From NCBI GenBank assembly GCA_046723645.1, contig JBKOUY010000222.1, positions 1-57,397 on the forward strand: a stretch of 57,397 nucleotides of DNA, in the 5' to 3' direction. This DNA is from DASQUK01 sp046723645 (GTDB lineage: Bacteria > Actinomycetota > Acidimicrobiia > Acidimicrobiales > VFJN01). A program made the translations under genes and the position numbers. The notes under the pieces are model-generated. The model was given only the letters and a program-made list of their open reading frames with translations, ran no database searches and was not told the DNA's origin. This document shows positions 26,006 to 34,969 of this stretch, piece by piece (positions within the stretch are counted from its first letter, which is position 1; every line of letters starts with the position of its first letter).

Positions 26006-27390
26006 TAAGGGTTTCCCCCGGCGACGGGCGTCGCGCCCACCGCCAACAGGGCGGCGGGCAGCCCCTCGACGACGTCCGATGCGATCAGCCCGCGCGCCGG
26101 GCCCTGGCGCGCCGCCGTCGTGTGCAGCCACGCGCCGGCCGCCGCGGCGTCGAACGCGTCGACCCCTTGCGCCAGCAGTGCCCCGATGACACCCGACAGG
26201 ACGTCCCCGGTGCCGGCCGTCGCCAGCCGGGCATCATCGGCCAGGTTCAGCCGTGCCCGGCCGTCGGCATGCGCCACCACGGTGGTGGGGCCCTTCAGGA
26301 GCACAATCGCCCCGACGGCCTCGGCCAGCCCCCGGGCGGCGGCGACCCGATCCTGTCCGGGGGGCTCGCCCGCGAGCCGGGCGAACTCGCCGTCGTGCGG
26401 GGTGAGAACGGTGGCGGCGTCGGGGCCGCGGCGAGGGATGAGCTCCGCAGCTTGGGCGCCGAGCGCCCACAGGCCGTCGCCATCGACCAAGAGGGCCACC
26501 GGTGCGGTCGCCACCAGGTGGTGGACGGCGGCCACCGCGGGGGCGCCCCGCCCCAGCCCGGGGCCGAGGACGAGTGCGCGTACCCGGGCCAGCTCCTGGA
26601 GGATCATCGCGTCCCAACCGGCCGCAGGGACTGCGATCCCCACCGCCTCCGTGGGCATGGCGGGATCGTGCTCGAGGCCGGGCGTCGCGACCCGCACCAT
26701 CCCCGCGTCCGCCCGGTAGGCGGCGCGGGCGGCCAGGTGGGCGGCCCCGGTCATGCCAGGCGAGCCGGCGGCGACCATGACCGCCGCCCGCCACTTGTGG
26801 GCGTCGGGCGCGCGGGTCGGGACCCACCCCGCGACGTCGGCGGCCTCGACCACGCCCATCCGGGCCCCAGACACGTCCAGGCCGATGTCGGCCACGGTCA
26901 CCTCGCCCGCCAGGGCCCGGCCGGGGTGGAACAGCAGCCCGGGCTTGCGCGCCGCGAAGGTGACCGTGCGGGCGGCGCGGACCGGGCGCCCCGCCGCCTG
27001 GCCCGTGACCCCGTCGACGCCGCTGGGGATGTCGACGGCCAGCACGGGCGCGCCGCGGGGATCGGGGGCGACGTACTCCCCCCGGAAGCCGGTGCCGTAG
27101 GCGGCGTCGATCACCAGGTCGCTACCCGGCAGGACGGGCGGGGCGTCGGGGGCGGGGATCACCTGGACCCGGACACCGCGCCGCTCCAGCCGGCGCGCAG
27201 CGTCGCGGCCGTCGTTGCCGTTGTTGCCCTTTCCGGCCACGACCACGACCCGGCGGCCGTACGCGCCGCCCAAGAGGTCGAGTGCGGCGTGGGCCACGGC
27301 GGCGCCGGCGCGGCCGACCAGGACCTCCACCGGCTCGGGCGCGGCGCCGTCGACGGCCGCCATCTCGTCAGGAGTGAGGACAGGCAGCAT
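26005..27390 (-). CDS. nnr: Bifunctional NAD(P)H-hydrate epimerase and ADP-dependent dehydratase
   Basis: The enzyme repairs damaged NADHX and NADPHX. The 461-residue product joins an N-terminal YjeF_N epimerase (GKGNNGNDG at about 53-61) to a C-terminal ribokinase-fold dehydratase beginning near residue 205. The dehydratase motif TAGTGDVLSG (391-400) holds the catalytic Asp396. This fused form is common in bacteria. It precedes alr with overlapping codons and follows acpS by 48 bases. Confidence 0.96.
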   Translation of the reverse strand: MLPVLTPDEMAAVDGAAPEPVEVLVGRAGAAVAHAALDLLGGAYGRRVVVVAGKGNNGNDGRDAARRLERRGVRVQVIPAPDAPPVLPGSDLVIDAAYGTGFRGEYVAPDPRGAPVLAVDIPSGVDGVTGQAAGRPVRAARTVTFAARKPGLLFHPGRALAGEVTVADIGLDVSGARMGVVEAADVAGWVPTRAPDAHKWRAAVMVAAGSPGMTGAAHLAARAAYRADAGMVRVATPGLEHDPAMPTEAVGIAVPAAGWDAMILQELARVRALVLGPGLGRGAPAVAAVHHLVATAPVALLVDGDGLWALGAQAAELIPRRGPDAATVLTPHDGEFARLAGEPPGQDRVAAARGLAEAVGAIVLLKGPTTVVAHADGRARLNLADDARLATAGTGDVLSGVIGALLAQGVDAFDAAAAGAWLHTTAARQGPARGLIASDVVEGLPAALLAVGATPVAGGNP

Positions 27391-27438
27391 GACGCTCCGA
27401 GGGTAGTGGGGTCGCTCGTAGCGCCAGCCCGCTCGGGT

Positions 27439-27819
27439 TCAGCTGCCCAGCGCGATCACCAGCGCCTCGGCCACCCTCGAGGTATGGGACAGACTGATCT
27501 GCCAGGCCCCGATCCCCCGCGCCGCGGCCAGTTCGGCCGCGGCGCCGTGGAGCGCCAGCGACGGCGCCCCCGATTCCGCCCGCACCACCTCGATCTCCCG
27601 GAACGCGCATGCGCCCACGCCGACCCCCATGGCCTTGAGGACCGCCTCCTTGGCGGCGAAGCGGACCGCGAACCGCTCGACCGGGTCCCGCCGCCGGCGG
27701 CAGTACGCCTGCTCGTCCTCGGTGAAGACCCGGGCGACGAATCGTGGGTTTCGCGCCAGCACGCCCCGCATCCGGTCGACCTCGCACAGGTCGATCCCGA
27801 CCCCGAGCACGGCGGTCAC
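27439..27819 (-). CDS. acpS: Holo-[acyl-carrier-protein] synthase
   Basis: AcpS moves 4'-phosphopantetheine from CoA to the serine of acyl carrier protein. The 126-residue protein has the two family motifs: GVGIDLCEVDRM with metal-binding Asp10, and RFAAKEAVLKAMG with Glu58. The C-terminal WQISLSHTSRVAEALV strand is also present. It starts with GTG 13 bases after the glmS-like stop, so it is probably in the same operon. Confidence 0.95.
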   Translation of the reverse strand: MTAVLGVGIDLCEVDRMRGVLARNPRFVARVFTEDEQAYCRRRRDPVERFAVRFAAKEAVLKAMGVGVGACAFREIEVVRAESGAPSLALHGAAAELAAARGIGAWQISLSHTSRVAEALVIALGS

Positions 27820-27832
27820 AAGGCTGCGGGCG

Positions 27833-30800
27833 TCATCCCGCCCGCCACCGGTCGGCGAGCTGGTTGATGGGCTCGGTGAGGAGCATGTCTACCGGCAACT
27901 CGGACAGCAGGTCCTCCCGGAACGTCGGCTCGGTCTCGAGCACGGCATCGCGCAGCACTGCGTAGCGGTTCCGGTATCCCTGCAGCACACCCCTGACGGT
28001 CGGCGCCGGGAGCTGGTCGGCGAAGCGCACGTGCAGCAGCGTGATGCCGGTGGCCTCGCCGTCCTTCACCTCGGGCACGATGACGATCGGACGGCTGTCC
28101 CCCCGGCCCCGGCCCACGAGCACCTCGCGCTCGGAGGCGACGCGACGCTTGGTGCCGCGCAGCTCGGGCGACCGCTCGGTGCGGCTGGCGATGTCGCGGG
28201 CGATGCCACCGCGGTCGACCACCGAGATGGTGGCGGCGTTGGAGACCATGTCGGCGCCCCCGCGTCCCTCGATGCGGTAGCGGGTGAATCCGACCACCGC
28301 GGCGATGGCGGGGCTCACGTCGGCCAGCGTCCGCAGCGTGCGGTACGAGAGCCAATCGCGCGGGGCCCCGGCATCCAGCACCGCCCGGACCAGCGCGACC
28401 TCCAGCAGGGTCTCGTCGCTGCGGGAGATCCCCACCGTCACCGTCTTGGCCTGGTGCTTGATGGCGTCGACCGGGCGCGTCAGCTCCTCGATGGCGAGCG
28501 TGAGCGCCGCAGTCAGGTCCTCGACGACGACGGCGGGCGTCCCCACCTTGCCCTCGTCGATCTGGTAGGCGTCGAGCGGGACGACGCCGAGGACGTAGCG
28601 GAACAGCTGCGTCAGGCGCACTGCGGTCGAGGCCTCGAGCTGCCCGTCGTAGCTGCCGACCCGGAGCCCGTCCGTGTACCGCCGGGTCACCGGCTGCAGG
28701 TCGGTCCGCAGCCGTCGCAGGACCGCCTCCCCGTCGTGGCCCGCGACGGCGCCGGGCTCATCCACGGTCGCCGACTCGATCGCGGCGCGGGCCTCCCGCA
28801 GGGGACGGGCCAGCGCGTCGATCGCCAGCGCCGCCTCGTAGCCGAACAGGTGGCCCGCCATGGCCGACAGCACGAAGGCCAGTGCCGGATGGGTCGGGGG
28901 CACCGGAAGCACGTGGAGCGCCGAGGCGAACCGGGCCTGACCGTCGGTGGCGATGACGACCGGCGACGCCTTGTGCGCCCGGTAGATCGCCACCTCCTTG
29001 GCCACGTCGTCGGCGGTCGAGCCTTCCAGGCCCGCGGCGCACACGACGATGAGCGGCTCGGAGGACAGGTCGATGTGCTTCTTGTCCTCGGTGGAGTCGG
29101 CGGCGATCGACTTGTAGCAGAGCTCCGACAGCTTGATCCGGACCTCGGCGGCGGCGATGCGGTTGACGCCGTTGCCGACCACGGCCCAGTAGCGCTTCGC
29201 CGGCGCCAGCTGATGGGCGGCCTCGGCGACCACGGGCCGGCGCTCGATCACCTCGGCCATGGCGTCGGGCAGGTCACGCAGCGCCCGCAGCACGGCCTGG
29301 TCGACCCGGCCGCCGACCTCCTCGCTGATCGCCGCCGCCAGCAACACGCCGGCGGCGACCTGGCTGTAGAACGCCTTCGTCGACGCCACGGACATCTCGA
29401 CGTCGCGACCGTCCGACGTGTACAGGACCCCGTCGGCCTTGTCGGTCAGGTCGCTGCCCCGGCGGTTGACGATGGCCACGACCTTGGCGCCCCGGGACCG
29501 CACCAGGTCGACCGTGCGGTTGGTGTCGGTGGTGGTGCCGGACTGGCTGATGGCGACCACCAGCGTGTCCGCCATCCACGGCCGCAGCCCGAAGCCCGAC
29601 AGCTCGGTGGCGGGCACCGCGTCGACCGTCAGGCGGGTGGATCCGCAGAACTGGCCGAGGCCGGCGGCCATGGCCCCGCCCGCCACGGCCGCAGTCCCCT
29701 GGCCGATCATCACGACCCGGACGATCTCGCCCTGGCGCAGCCCACGGCGCACGTCGTCCGGCAGCACCTCCGGGCCGAGCGCCACCGCCAGGTCGCCGTC
29801 GGTCCCCCGCTCGACCAGCTTGCCCCGCAGCGTCTTGCGGAAGCTGGTGGGCGCCTCGGAAATCTCCTTGAGCAGGAAATGCGGGAACTCGCCGCGGTCG
29901 ATGTCGCGGGTGGTGATCTGCGCCGTCACCACGTCGGCCTCGGTGACCGGCAGGGGCGTGCCGTCGTAGGCAAGCCGGTCGATGCCCTCGAACGTGCCGG
30001 CGCGGCTGCCGTCGAGCACCACGATCTGGCCCCGGCTGGCGGTCGGGTTGTCGGGGTTGGCCGGGGTCTCGCCGTCCATCCGCAGGTAGCGATCGGTGAG
30101 TTCGATGACGCCGTAGGGCTCGCTCGCCACGATGTAGGCGCCGTCGGCGAGGCCCACGTACAGCGCCTGGCCGCTGCCCCGCAGCGCCAGGAGCACCTTG
30201 TCGGGCTCGGCGGCGGCGTTGGCGGCGATCGCGACCGAGCCCTCGAAGCTGGCGACGGTGTTGCGGAAGGCGGTAGTGAGGTCGTTGCCCCCGGCCAGGC
30301 GGCGGGAAACGAGGGTCGGGATCACCTTGGCGTCAGTGGTGATCTCGGGGGCGATCTGCAGCCCGTCGAGCGCCTTGAGGTCGGCGAAGTTGTCGACGTC
30401 GCCGTTGAGGGCCGCGACCACGTACGGCCGGGCCGGGCCGGCCGCCTCGGTGCTGTCGACCGGGTGGGCGTTGGGCTGGCTGATCATCCCCACCGAGGCC
30501 CAGCGCGTGTGGCCCAGGACCGTGGCCACCGCCGTGTCGACGGACACCGCCAGCCGCAGCAGCTCGTCGGACCGGACGGCGTCGCGGAGGTCCTTCGTGT
30601 TGTCGCCCAGCTCGCCGATCTCGGCCGCGGCCTTGTAGACGAACGACAGGCAGCCGTCGACAGCACGCACGGCGCCGGACCGGAACAGCGGGTCGCCGGC
30701 CCTCTGGGCCAGCATGCGGGTCACGGCGGCGCCGGCCAGGTCGAGGCCGTGGCCCCGCACCAGGACGTGGAGCCCGGCGGAGTCCCGCCCCCGCACCTCG

Positions 30801-31300
30801 AGCCGATCGATCGCCGACAGCGCCTGCTGGATGGCGGTGTACGCCTCGGTCGAGGCCCACCCCGGCTCGCTGCCGGCGAGGTCGGCGACGGCCCGGGCGG
30901 TGCGCACGCGATCGCGCTCGATCGACCACACCGCGTCCTTGAGGCGCACGACGGCGGCGTTGACCGCCTCCAGCGGGTCGTGCTCGCCATCGCCGTCATG
31001 CCCGCGCGGGTCGGCGTCGAGGCCGGCTTCGATGTCCTTGATCGCCTCGCCCACCTGGGCCGTCAGCCCCTCCACCTCGGCCAGCAGGCGCCGGTCGTGC
31101 ACCAGCGCCCAGACGCCGGCGGTGCCGCGCAGGAGCGCATCGCCGGCCTCGAGCCGGTCCGCGGCGCGCCCGCACGCCGCCACCAGCGGTAGGTCGGACG
31201 CGAGCGCCGCTACGGCATCGTGCAGCGGCCCGGTCACATCGTCGGCGGACGGTGCCAGGCGCGCGCCGGGTGGCCGAAGGACGGCGATGATCCCGCACAT
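27833..31300 (-). CDS. glmS: Giant GlmS-like glutamine-fructose-6-phosphate aminotransferase (1155 aa)
   Basis: GlmS makes glucosamine-6-phosphate from fructose-6-phosphate and glutamine. This protein is nearly twice the usual 600-620 residues. The amidotransferase is present but split: MCGIIAV at the start (nucleophile Cys2), then about 155 extra residues, then LEVRGRDSAG (167-176), GHTRWAS (263-269) and LNGDVDNF (298-305). EFPHFLLKEI (471-480) links to SIS domain 1 (SQSGTT 585-590) and SIS domain 2 (about 703-830, with Lys723, Glu726 and His742 in catalytic positions). About 325 further residues follow. A late AKTVTVG (951-957) resembles the normal C-terminal LAKSVTVE. The gene follows glmM, which supports the GlmS role. 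No other glmS is in the window. Confidence 0.85.
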   Translation of the reverse strand: MCGIIAVLRPPGARLAPSADDVTGPLHDAVAALASDLPLVAACGRAADRLEAGDALLRGTAGVWALVHDRRLLAEVEGLTAQVGEAIKDIEAGLDADPRGHDGDGEHDPLEAVNAAVVRLKDAVWSIERDRVRTARAVADLAGSEPGWASTEAYTAIQQALSAIDRLEVRGRDSAGLHVLVRGHGLDLAGAAVTRMLAQRAGDPLFRSGAVRAVDGCLSFVYKAAAEIGELGDNTKDLRDAVRSDELLRLAVSVDTAVATVLGHTRWASVGMISQPNAHPVDSTEAAGPARPYVVAALNGDVDNFADLKALDGLQIAPEITTDAKVIPTLVSRRLAGGNDLTTAFRNTVASFEGSVAIAANAAAEPDKVLLALRGSGQALYVGLADGAYIVASEPYGVIELTDRYLRMDGETPANPDNPTASRGQIVVLDGSRAGTFEGIDRLAYDGTPLPVTEADVVTAQITTRDIDRGEFPHFLLKEISEAPTSFRKTLRGKLVERGTDGDLAVALGPEVLPDDVRRGLRQGEIVRVVMIGQGTAAVAGGAMAAGLGQFCGSTRLTVDAVPATELSGFGLRPWMADTLVVAISQSGTTTDTNRTVDLVRSRGAKVVAIVNRRGSDLTDKADGVLYTSDGRDVEMSVASTKAFYSQVAAGVLLAAAISEEVGGRVDQAVLRALRDLPDAMAEVIERRPVVAEAAHQLAPAKRYWAVVGNGVNRIAAAEVRIKLSELCYKSIAADSTEDKKHIDLSSEPLIVVCAAGLEGSTADDVAKEVAIYRAHKASPVVIATDGQARFASALHVLPVPPTHPALAFVLSAMAGHLFGYEAALAIDALARPLREARAAIESATVDEPGAVAGHDGEAVLRRLRTDLQPVTRRYTDGLRVGSYDGQLEASTAVRLTQLFRYVLGVVPLDAYQIDEGKVGTPAVVVEDLTAALTLAIEELTRPVDAIKHQAKTVTVGISRSDETLLEVALVRAVLDAGAPRDWLSYRTLRTLADVSPAIAAVVGFTRYRIEGRGGADMVSNAATISVVDRGGIARDIASRTERSPELRGTKRRVASEREVLVGRGRGDSRPIVIVPEVKDGEATGITLLHVRFADQLPAPTVRGVLQGYRNRYAVLRDAVLETEPTFREDLLSELPVDMLLTEPINQLADRWRAG

Positions 31301-31331
31301 GGGCGACGAGTCTACGACGGGCCGATCCCGC

Positions 31332-31385
31332 CCGAACTTGCGGCGGTGAGCGACCCCATGGCGGCCCTAACTGCCGCAAGTTCGG
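31332..31385. repeat. 13-base inverted repeat between glmM and glmS
   Basis: CCGAACTTGCGGC (31332-31344) and GCCGCAAGTTCGG (31373-31385) are perfect complements around a 28-base spacer. They lie between the glmM stop (31393) and the glmS start (31300). It could be an attenuating stem or an operator. No T tract follows on the minus strand. Confidence 0.75.
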
Positions 31386-31392
31386 AACGACC

Positions 31393-32742
31393 TCACGCCC
31401 CGCCCAGCGACTCGACGGCCTCGACCAGCTCGTCGGCGGCGGCCTTGGCCTCCTCCTCCGTCGGCGCCTCGACCATCACCCGCACGAGGGGCTCGGTGCC
31501 GCTCGGGCGGACCAGGACCCGGCCGTGGTCACCCAGGCGCGTCTCGACGGACGCGATGGCTCCGGCCAGCCGCTCGGCGACGGCCGGGTCGCGCCGGGCC
31601 ACCCGGACGTTGCGGAGCACCTGGGGGAGCCGGGTCATCGCCTCGCCCGCCAGGTCGGCGAGGCTGCGACCCGACCGCACCACCACGTCGAGCACCTGGA
31701 GTGCGGTGAGCAGGCCGTCGCCGGTGGTGGCGAGGTCCCGGAAGATCACGTGGCCCGACTGCTCGCCGCCCAGGTGGAGGTGCCGGGACTCCAGCTCCTC
31801 GAGGACGTAGCGGTCGCCCACCTGAGTCTCGACGACGTGGATGCCGCGCTTGTCCATCGCCAGGCGGAACCCGAGGTTGGTCATGACGGTGACGACCACG
31901 GTGTCGCCGGCCAGCGCCCCCCGCTCGTAGCGGTCGATGGCGCAGATGGCGATGATGTGGTCGCCGTCGACCAGGTCGCCGGCGGCGTCGACGAGGAGCA
32001 CGCGGTCGGCGTCGCCGTCGAAGGCCACGCCGACGTCGGCACCGCGCGCCGCCACCATGCGGGCCAGCTCCTGCGGGTGGGTCGAGCCGCAGGCGGCGTT
32101 GATGTTGGTGCCGTCGGGCTCGGCGTGGATGACCTCGACCTCCACGCCCATGTCCGACAGGACGCCGGGTGCGACCACCGAGGCCGACCCGTGGGCGCAG
32201 TCGACGACCGCCCGCAGCCCGGCCAGGTCCCGGCCGCCCAGCGTGCCGGACACCGCGGCGCGGTAGCCAGCGTGTGCGGAGGCCGAGACAGCCCGAACCG
32301 CGCCCACCCCGGCGCCGGTGGGCGCGTCGGGCGGCCCGATGCGCGCGGCCTCGCCGAGCAGGCGCTGTAGCTCGCCCTCGAGCCGCTCCTCGACGTCGTC
32401 GGCCAGCTTGCGGCCGCCGGCTGCGAACAGCTTGATGCCGTTGTCGGTGAACGGGTTGTGCGACGCCGACACGACCGCCGCCGGCGCGCCGGCGGTCACC
32501 GACCACCAGGCGACCTCTGGGGTCGGCGCCACGCCCAGCAGCTCGACGTCGACGCCCTCGCTCACCAGCCCTGCGCACAGGGCGGCCTCGAGCATCGGCC
32601 CCGAGCGCCGGGTGTCGCGGCCGATGGCGAAGCGGTCCCCATCGAGCACACGGGCGGCGGCGCGTCCGAGCGCCAGCGCCAGCTCGGGCGTGAGGTCGGC
32701 GTTGGCCACGCCTCGCACCCCGTCGGTCCCGAACTTCAGCAT
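31393..32742 (-). CDS. glmM: Phosphoglucosamine mutase
   Basis: GlmM converts glucosamine-6-phosphate to glucosamine-1-phosphate on the way to UDP-GlcNAc. The 449-residue protein begins MLKFGTDGVRGVAN. It has the phosphoserine Ser94 in SASHNPFTDNGIK, the Mg-binding DGDADR, the sugar-binding GEQSGH and the C-terminal phosphate loop RPSGTEPLVRVM. The ATG at 32742 is the family start, and longer readings are spurious. It follows rpsI by 31 bases and precedes the giant glmS. Confidence 0.97.
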   Translation of the reverse strand: MLKFGTDGVRGVANADLTPELALALGRAAARVLDGDRFAIGRDTRRSGPMLEAALCAGLVSEGVDVELLGVAPTPEVAWWSVTAGAPAAVVSASHNPFTDNGIKLFAAGGRKLADDVEERLEGELQRLLGEAARIGPPDAPTGAGVGAVRAVSASAHAGYRAAVSGTLGGRDLAGLRAVVDCAHGSASVVAPGVLSDMGVEVEVIHAEPDGTNINAACGSTHPQELARMVAARGADVGVAFDGDADRVLLVDAAGDLVDGDHIIAICAIDRYERGALAGDTVVVTVMTNLGFRLAMDKRGIHVVETQVGDRYVLEELESRHLHLGGEQSGHVIFRDLATTGDGLLTALQVLDVVVRSGRSLADLAGEAMTRLPQVLRNVRVARRDPAVAERLAGAIASVETRLGDHGRVLVRPSGTEPLVRVMVEAPTEEEAKAAADELVEAVESLGGA

Positions 32743-32773
32743 GAACGTGGGGCCAGGAGCTCCCGGCGCCGGC

Positions 32774-33166
32774 TCAGCGCTTGGAGTACTGGGGGGCCTT
32801 CCGGGCCTTCTTGAGGCCGTACTTCTTCGACTCCTTCTCGCGCTGGTCACGCGAGAGGAAGCCGGCCCGCTTGAGCGTGGTGCGCAGCTCGGGGTCGAGC
32901 TCGACCAGCGCCCGGGCGATGCCGAGCCGCAACGCACCCGCCTGGCCCGACACCCCGCCGCCGACCAGGCTGGCATCGATGTCGTAGGCGCCCTCGGCGT
33001 CGACGACGCGCAGCGGCTCCGAGAGGATCATCTGGTGGGCCTTGGACGGGAAGTAGGCGGCGACGTCGCGGTCGTTGATGGTGATGGTCCCCGTGCCGGG
33101 ACGGATGCGGACCCGGGCGACGGCGCCCTTGCGGCGGCCGGTGGTCTGCGCGAGCGGTGTGGCCAT
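32774..33166 (-). CDS. rpsI: 30S ribosomal protein S9
   Basis: The 130-residue protein starts MATPLAQTTGRRKGAVARV. Its C-terminus QYSKR ends in the conserved Lys-Arg that reaches the P-site tRNA. It is the second gene of the rplM-rpsI operon, although 148 bases with no recognised element separate the two. Confidence 0.98.
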   Translation of the reverse strand: MATPLAQTTGRRKGAVARVRIRPGTGTITINDRDVAAYFPSKAHQMILSEPLRVVDAEGAYDIDASLVGGGVSGQAGALRLGIARALVELDPELRTTLKRAGFLSRDQREKESKKYGLKKARKAPQYSKR

Positions 33167-33314
33167 GTCGTGTCTTCCTACCAGGCGGTTCGGCTGAGTG
33201 AGGTGGATCGGTACGTCCGGTTTGGCGAGCGCCCCTGTGTTTCCCGCTCTTGCGTGTCGCCCGTCACCCTGACGCGGCGGGCCGCTCGGGCCACGGCCTC
33301 GCGTTCGCTCGGCC

Positions 33315-33776
33315 TCATGCGGTGCGTCGAGCAGCGCCGGGCACGTCGAGGGGCTGGGGCTGCTGGGCGGCGTGCGGATGGGTGGGTCCGGCGTAGACCT
33401 TGAGCTTGCTCAGCATCTGGCGGCCGAGCCGGTTCTTGGGGAGCATGCCGCGGATGGTGCGGCGCACGGCCTCCTCGGGGCGCCGCTCCAGCAGGTGGGC
33501 GAAGGTCTCGGCCTTCAGCCCGCCCGGGTAGCCCGAGTGGCGGTAGACGGTCTTGCGCTCGCCCTTGTCGGCGGTGAGCACGACCTTGGCGGCGTTGACG
33601 ATCACGACGTGGTCGCCGGTGTCGAGATGGGGGGTGAAGCTCGGCTTGTGCTTGCCGCGCAACACGCGTGCGACCTCGGTCGCCATGCGGCCGAGGACCA
33701 GGCCGTCGGCGTCGACGACGTACCAGGCACGCTGGATCTCTGAGGCTTTCGGGCTGTACGTGGGCACGCGTGCCAC
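33315..33776 (-). CDS. rplM: 50S ribosomal protein L13
   Basis: The 153-residue protein shows RAWYVVDADGLVLGRMATEVA, LDTGDHVVIVNA and AVRRTIRGMLPKNRLGRQM, all typical of L13. The C-terminus extends a little past KVYAGPTHPH. It starts on a GTG, and a second GTG lies three codons later. A good promoter lies about 50 bases upstream, so rplM-rpsI has its own transcription start. Confidence 0.97.
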   Translation of the reverse strand: MARVPTYSPKASEIQRAWYVVDADGLVLGRMATEVARVLRGKHKPSFTPHLDTGDHVVIVNAAKVVLTADKGERKTVYRHSGYPGGLKAETFAHLLERRPEEAVRRTIRGMLPKNRLGRQMLSKLKVYAGPTHPHAAQQPQPLDVPGAARRTA

Positions 33777-34082
33777 CTTCGTGCAGAACTTGCGAGAGCG
33801 GGCGCGCAGCGCCCAGAGCGACGTACAAGCCTACGGGGGCGACCCGCGAAACGGCAAGCCAGCGGCGCTGCTGGAACATGCGACGACGGGCGGCTGGCGC
33901 TGGGTCCCGTTCGGGCGCGCCGCGTCGTCGGCCTCGCCAGCTCCTAGGAGGCCGAGCGGATAGGCCCGCCAAGTGGGCACAGAACCGTACGGGCTTTGCC
34001 CCGTGAGCCGAGGCCACACAGCTCGGCCTCTCGGCAGCACCGACCACCGTAAGCCCAGACGACGTGCCTGTCCGCTCAGCTC
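33777..34082. other. 306-base gap between truA and rplM
   Basis: No gene was recognised here. The gap holds the rplM promoter (33828-33857) and a short dyad (GCCGAG with CTCGGC at 34007-34027) that may help end the truA transcript. Open frames through it are shadows with poor codon pattern. Confidence 0.5.
33828..33857 (-). promoter_or_regulatory. rplM-rpsI promoter
   Basis: Reading leftward, TTGCCG (33857-33852) and TAGGCT (33833-33828) are 18 bases apart. The predicted start gives a leader of roughly 45 bases before the rplM GTG. Confidence 0.6.
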
Positions 34083-34838
34083 CTAATACGCGACCTCCCA
34101 CAGGCACAGGCCGTGGGGCGGCGCCAGCGCCGAAGCCTTCGAGCGGTCCCGGCCCGCGAGGATTCCGAGCAGCTCACCTGCGTGCTTCCGGGCCAGACCG
34201 ACGTCCACCAGCGTGCCGACGACGCTCCGGATCATCTGGTGGCAGAAGGCGTTGGCCTCGATGTCGAAGCGGAGCACGCCGTCCCCGAGGTCGGTCCAGC
34301 CCACCCGGCGGACGTGCCGGACCAGCGAGGCCTCGGACCCCTCGCCGCCCCGGTGCTTGGGCTTGCGGCAGAACGCCGAGAAGTCGTGCTCCCCCACCAG
34401 CGGATCGCAGCCGAGCCGCAGCAGCTCGATGGCCAGCGGCTCGGCGACGTGCCACGCCACGCGGGCGAGGAACGGATCCGCCACGGGCCGATTGACAATC
34501 GTGTAGCGGTAGGTGCGGCCGACGGCCGAGCGCCGGGCGTCGAAGTCGTCGGGGGCCCGGCACAGCTCACGCACGACGATGGCGGGCGCCAGGAGCCGGT
34601 TGAGGGAGCGCGCCAGCGCCGTCGGGTCGAACCGGTCGGCGGGGAGGTCGAAGCTGACCACCTGGCCCCATGCGTGCACGCCGGTGTCGGTCCGACCGGC
34701 GCAGGTCAGCTCCACCGGCGACCGGGTCACCTTGCGGATGGCCTCGGACAGCGTGCCCCCCACCGTCCGCACGCCCGGATTGGCCGCGAACCCGTGGAAC
34801 CCGGAGCCGTCGTAGGCAACGGTCATCCGGGCACGCAC
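34083..34838 (-). CDS. truA: tRNA pseudouridine(38-40) synthase
   Basis: TruA makes pseudouridine in the anticodon arm of many tRNAs. The 251-residue protein has the opening strand RMTVAYDGSGFHGFA. The catalytic Asp51 lies in CAGRTDTGVHAWGQV, and the later FSAFCRKP and CHQMIRSVVGTLVDVG motifs are also present. GTG 34838 is preceded by AGGGG at six bases. An ATG at 34889 would add 17 residues. It is last in the alpha-operon direction, after a hairpin that follows rplQ. Confidence 0.95.
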   Translation of the reverse strand: MRARMTVAYDGSGFHGFAANPGVRTVGGTLSEAIRKVTRSPVELTCAGRTDTGVHAWGQVVSFDLPADRFDPTALARSLNRLLAPAIVVRELCRAPDDFDARRSAVGRTYRYTIVNRPVADPFLARVAWHVAEPLAIELLRLGCDPLVGEHDFSAFCRKPKHRGGEGSEASLVRHVRRVGWTDLGDGVLRFDIEANAFCHQMIRSVVGTLVDVGLARKHAGELLGILAGRDRSKASALAPPHGLCLWEVAY

Positions 34839-34938
34839 CAGCGGCCCCTGGAGGGCCGTGAGCCCTTCGGATGAGTCGAAAAGCGTCATGCGAGGCAGCA
34901 GGACTGACAAACGAAGCGCCGCAGGCGCTGCCATGGAC

Positions 34939-34967
34939 TCGGCTCGAAACCGCGGTTTTCGAGCCGA
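34939..34967 (-). terminator. Hairpin directly after rplQ
   Basis: TCGGCTCGAAA and TTTCGAGCCGA form a perfect 11-base stem around seven bases, starting two bases after the rplQ stop. A smaller stem (AGCGCC-gca-GGCGCT) follows at 34915-34929. It is probably the end of the infA-to-rplQ operon. Confidence 0.7.
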
Positions 34968-34969
34968 AA

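Noticed and set aside
27629..31192. Open frame of 1187 codons on the plus strand opposite glmS
   Set aside because: Its codon pattern is the mirror of the giant glmS frame and the protein has no recognisable fold. The glmS reading has clear domains.
31301..31392. glmS ribozyme before glmS
   Set aside because: The gap is too short for the ribozyme, and its conserved core was not seen. Only an inverted repeat is present.
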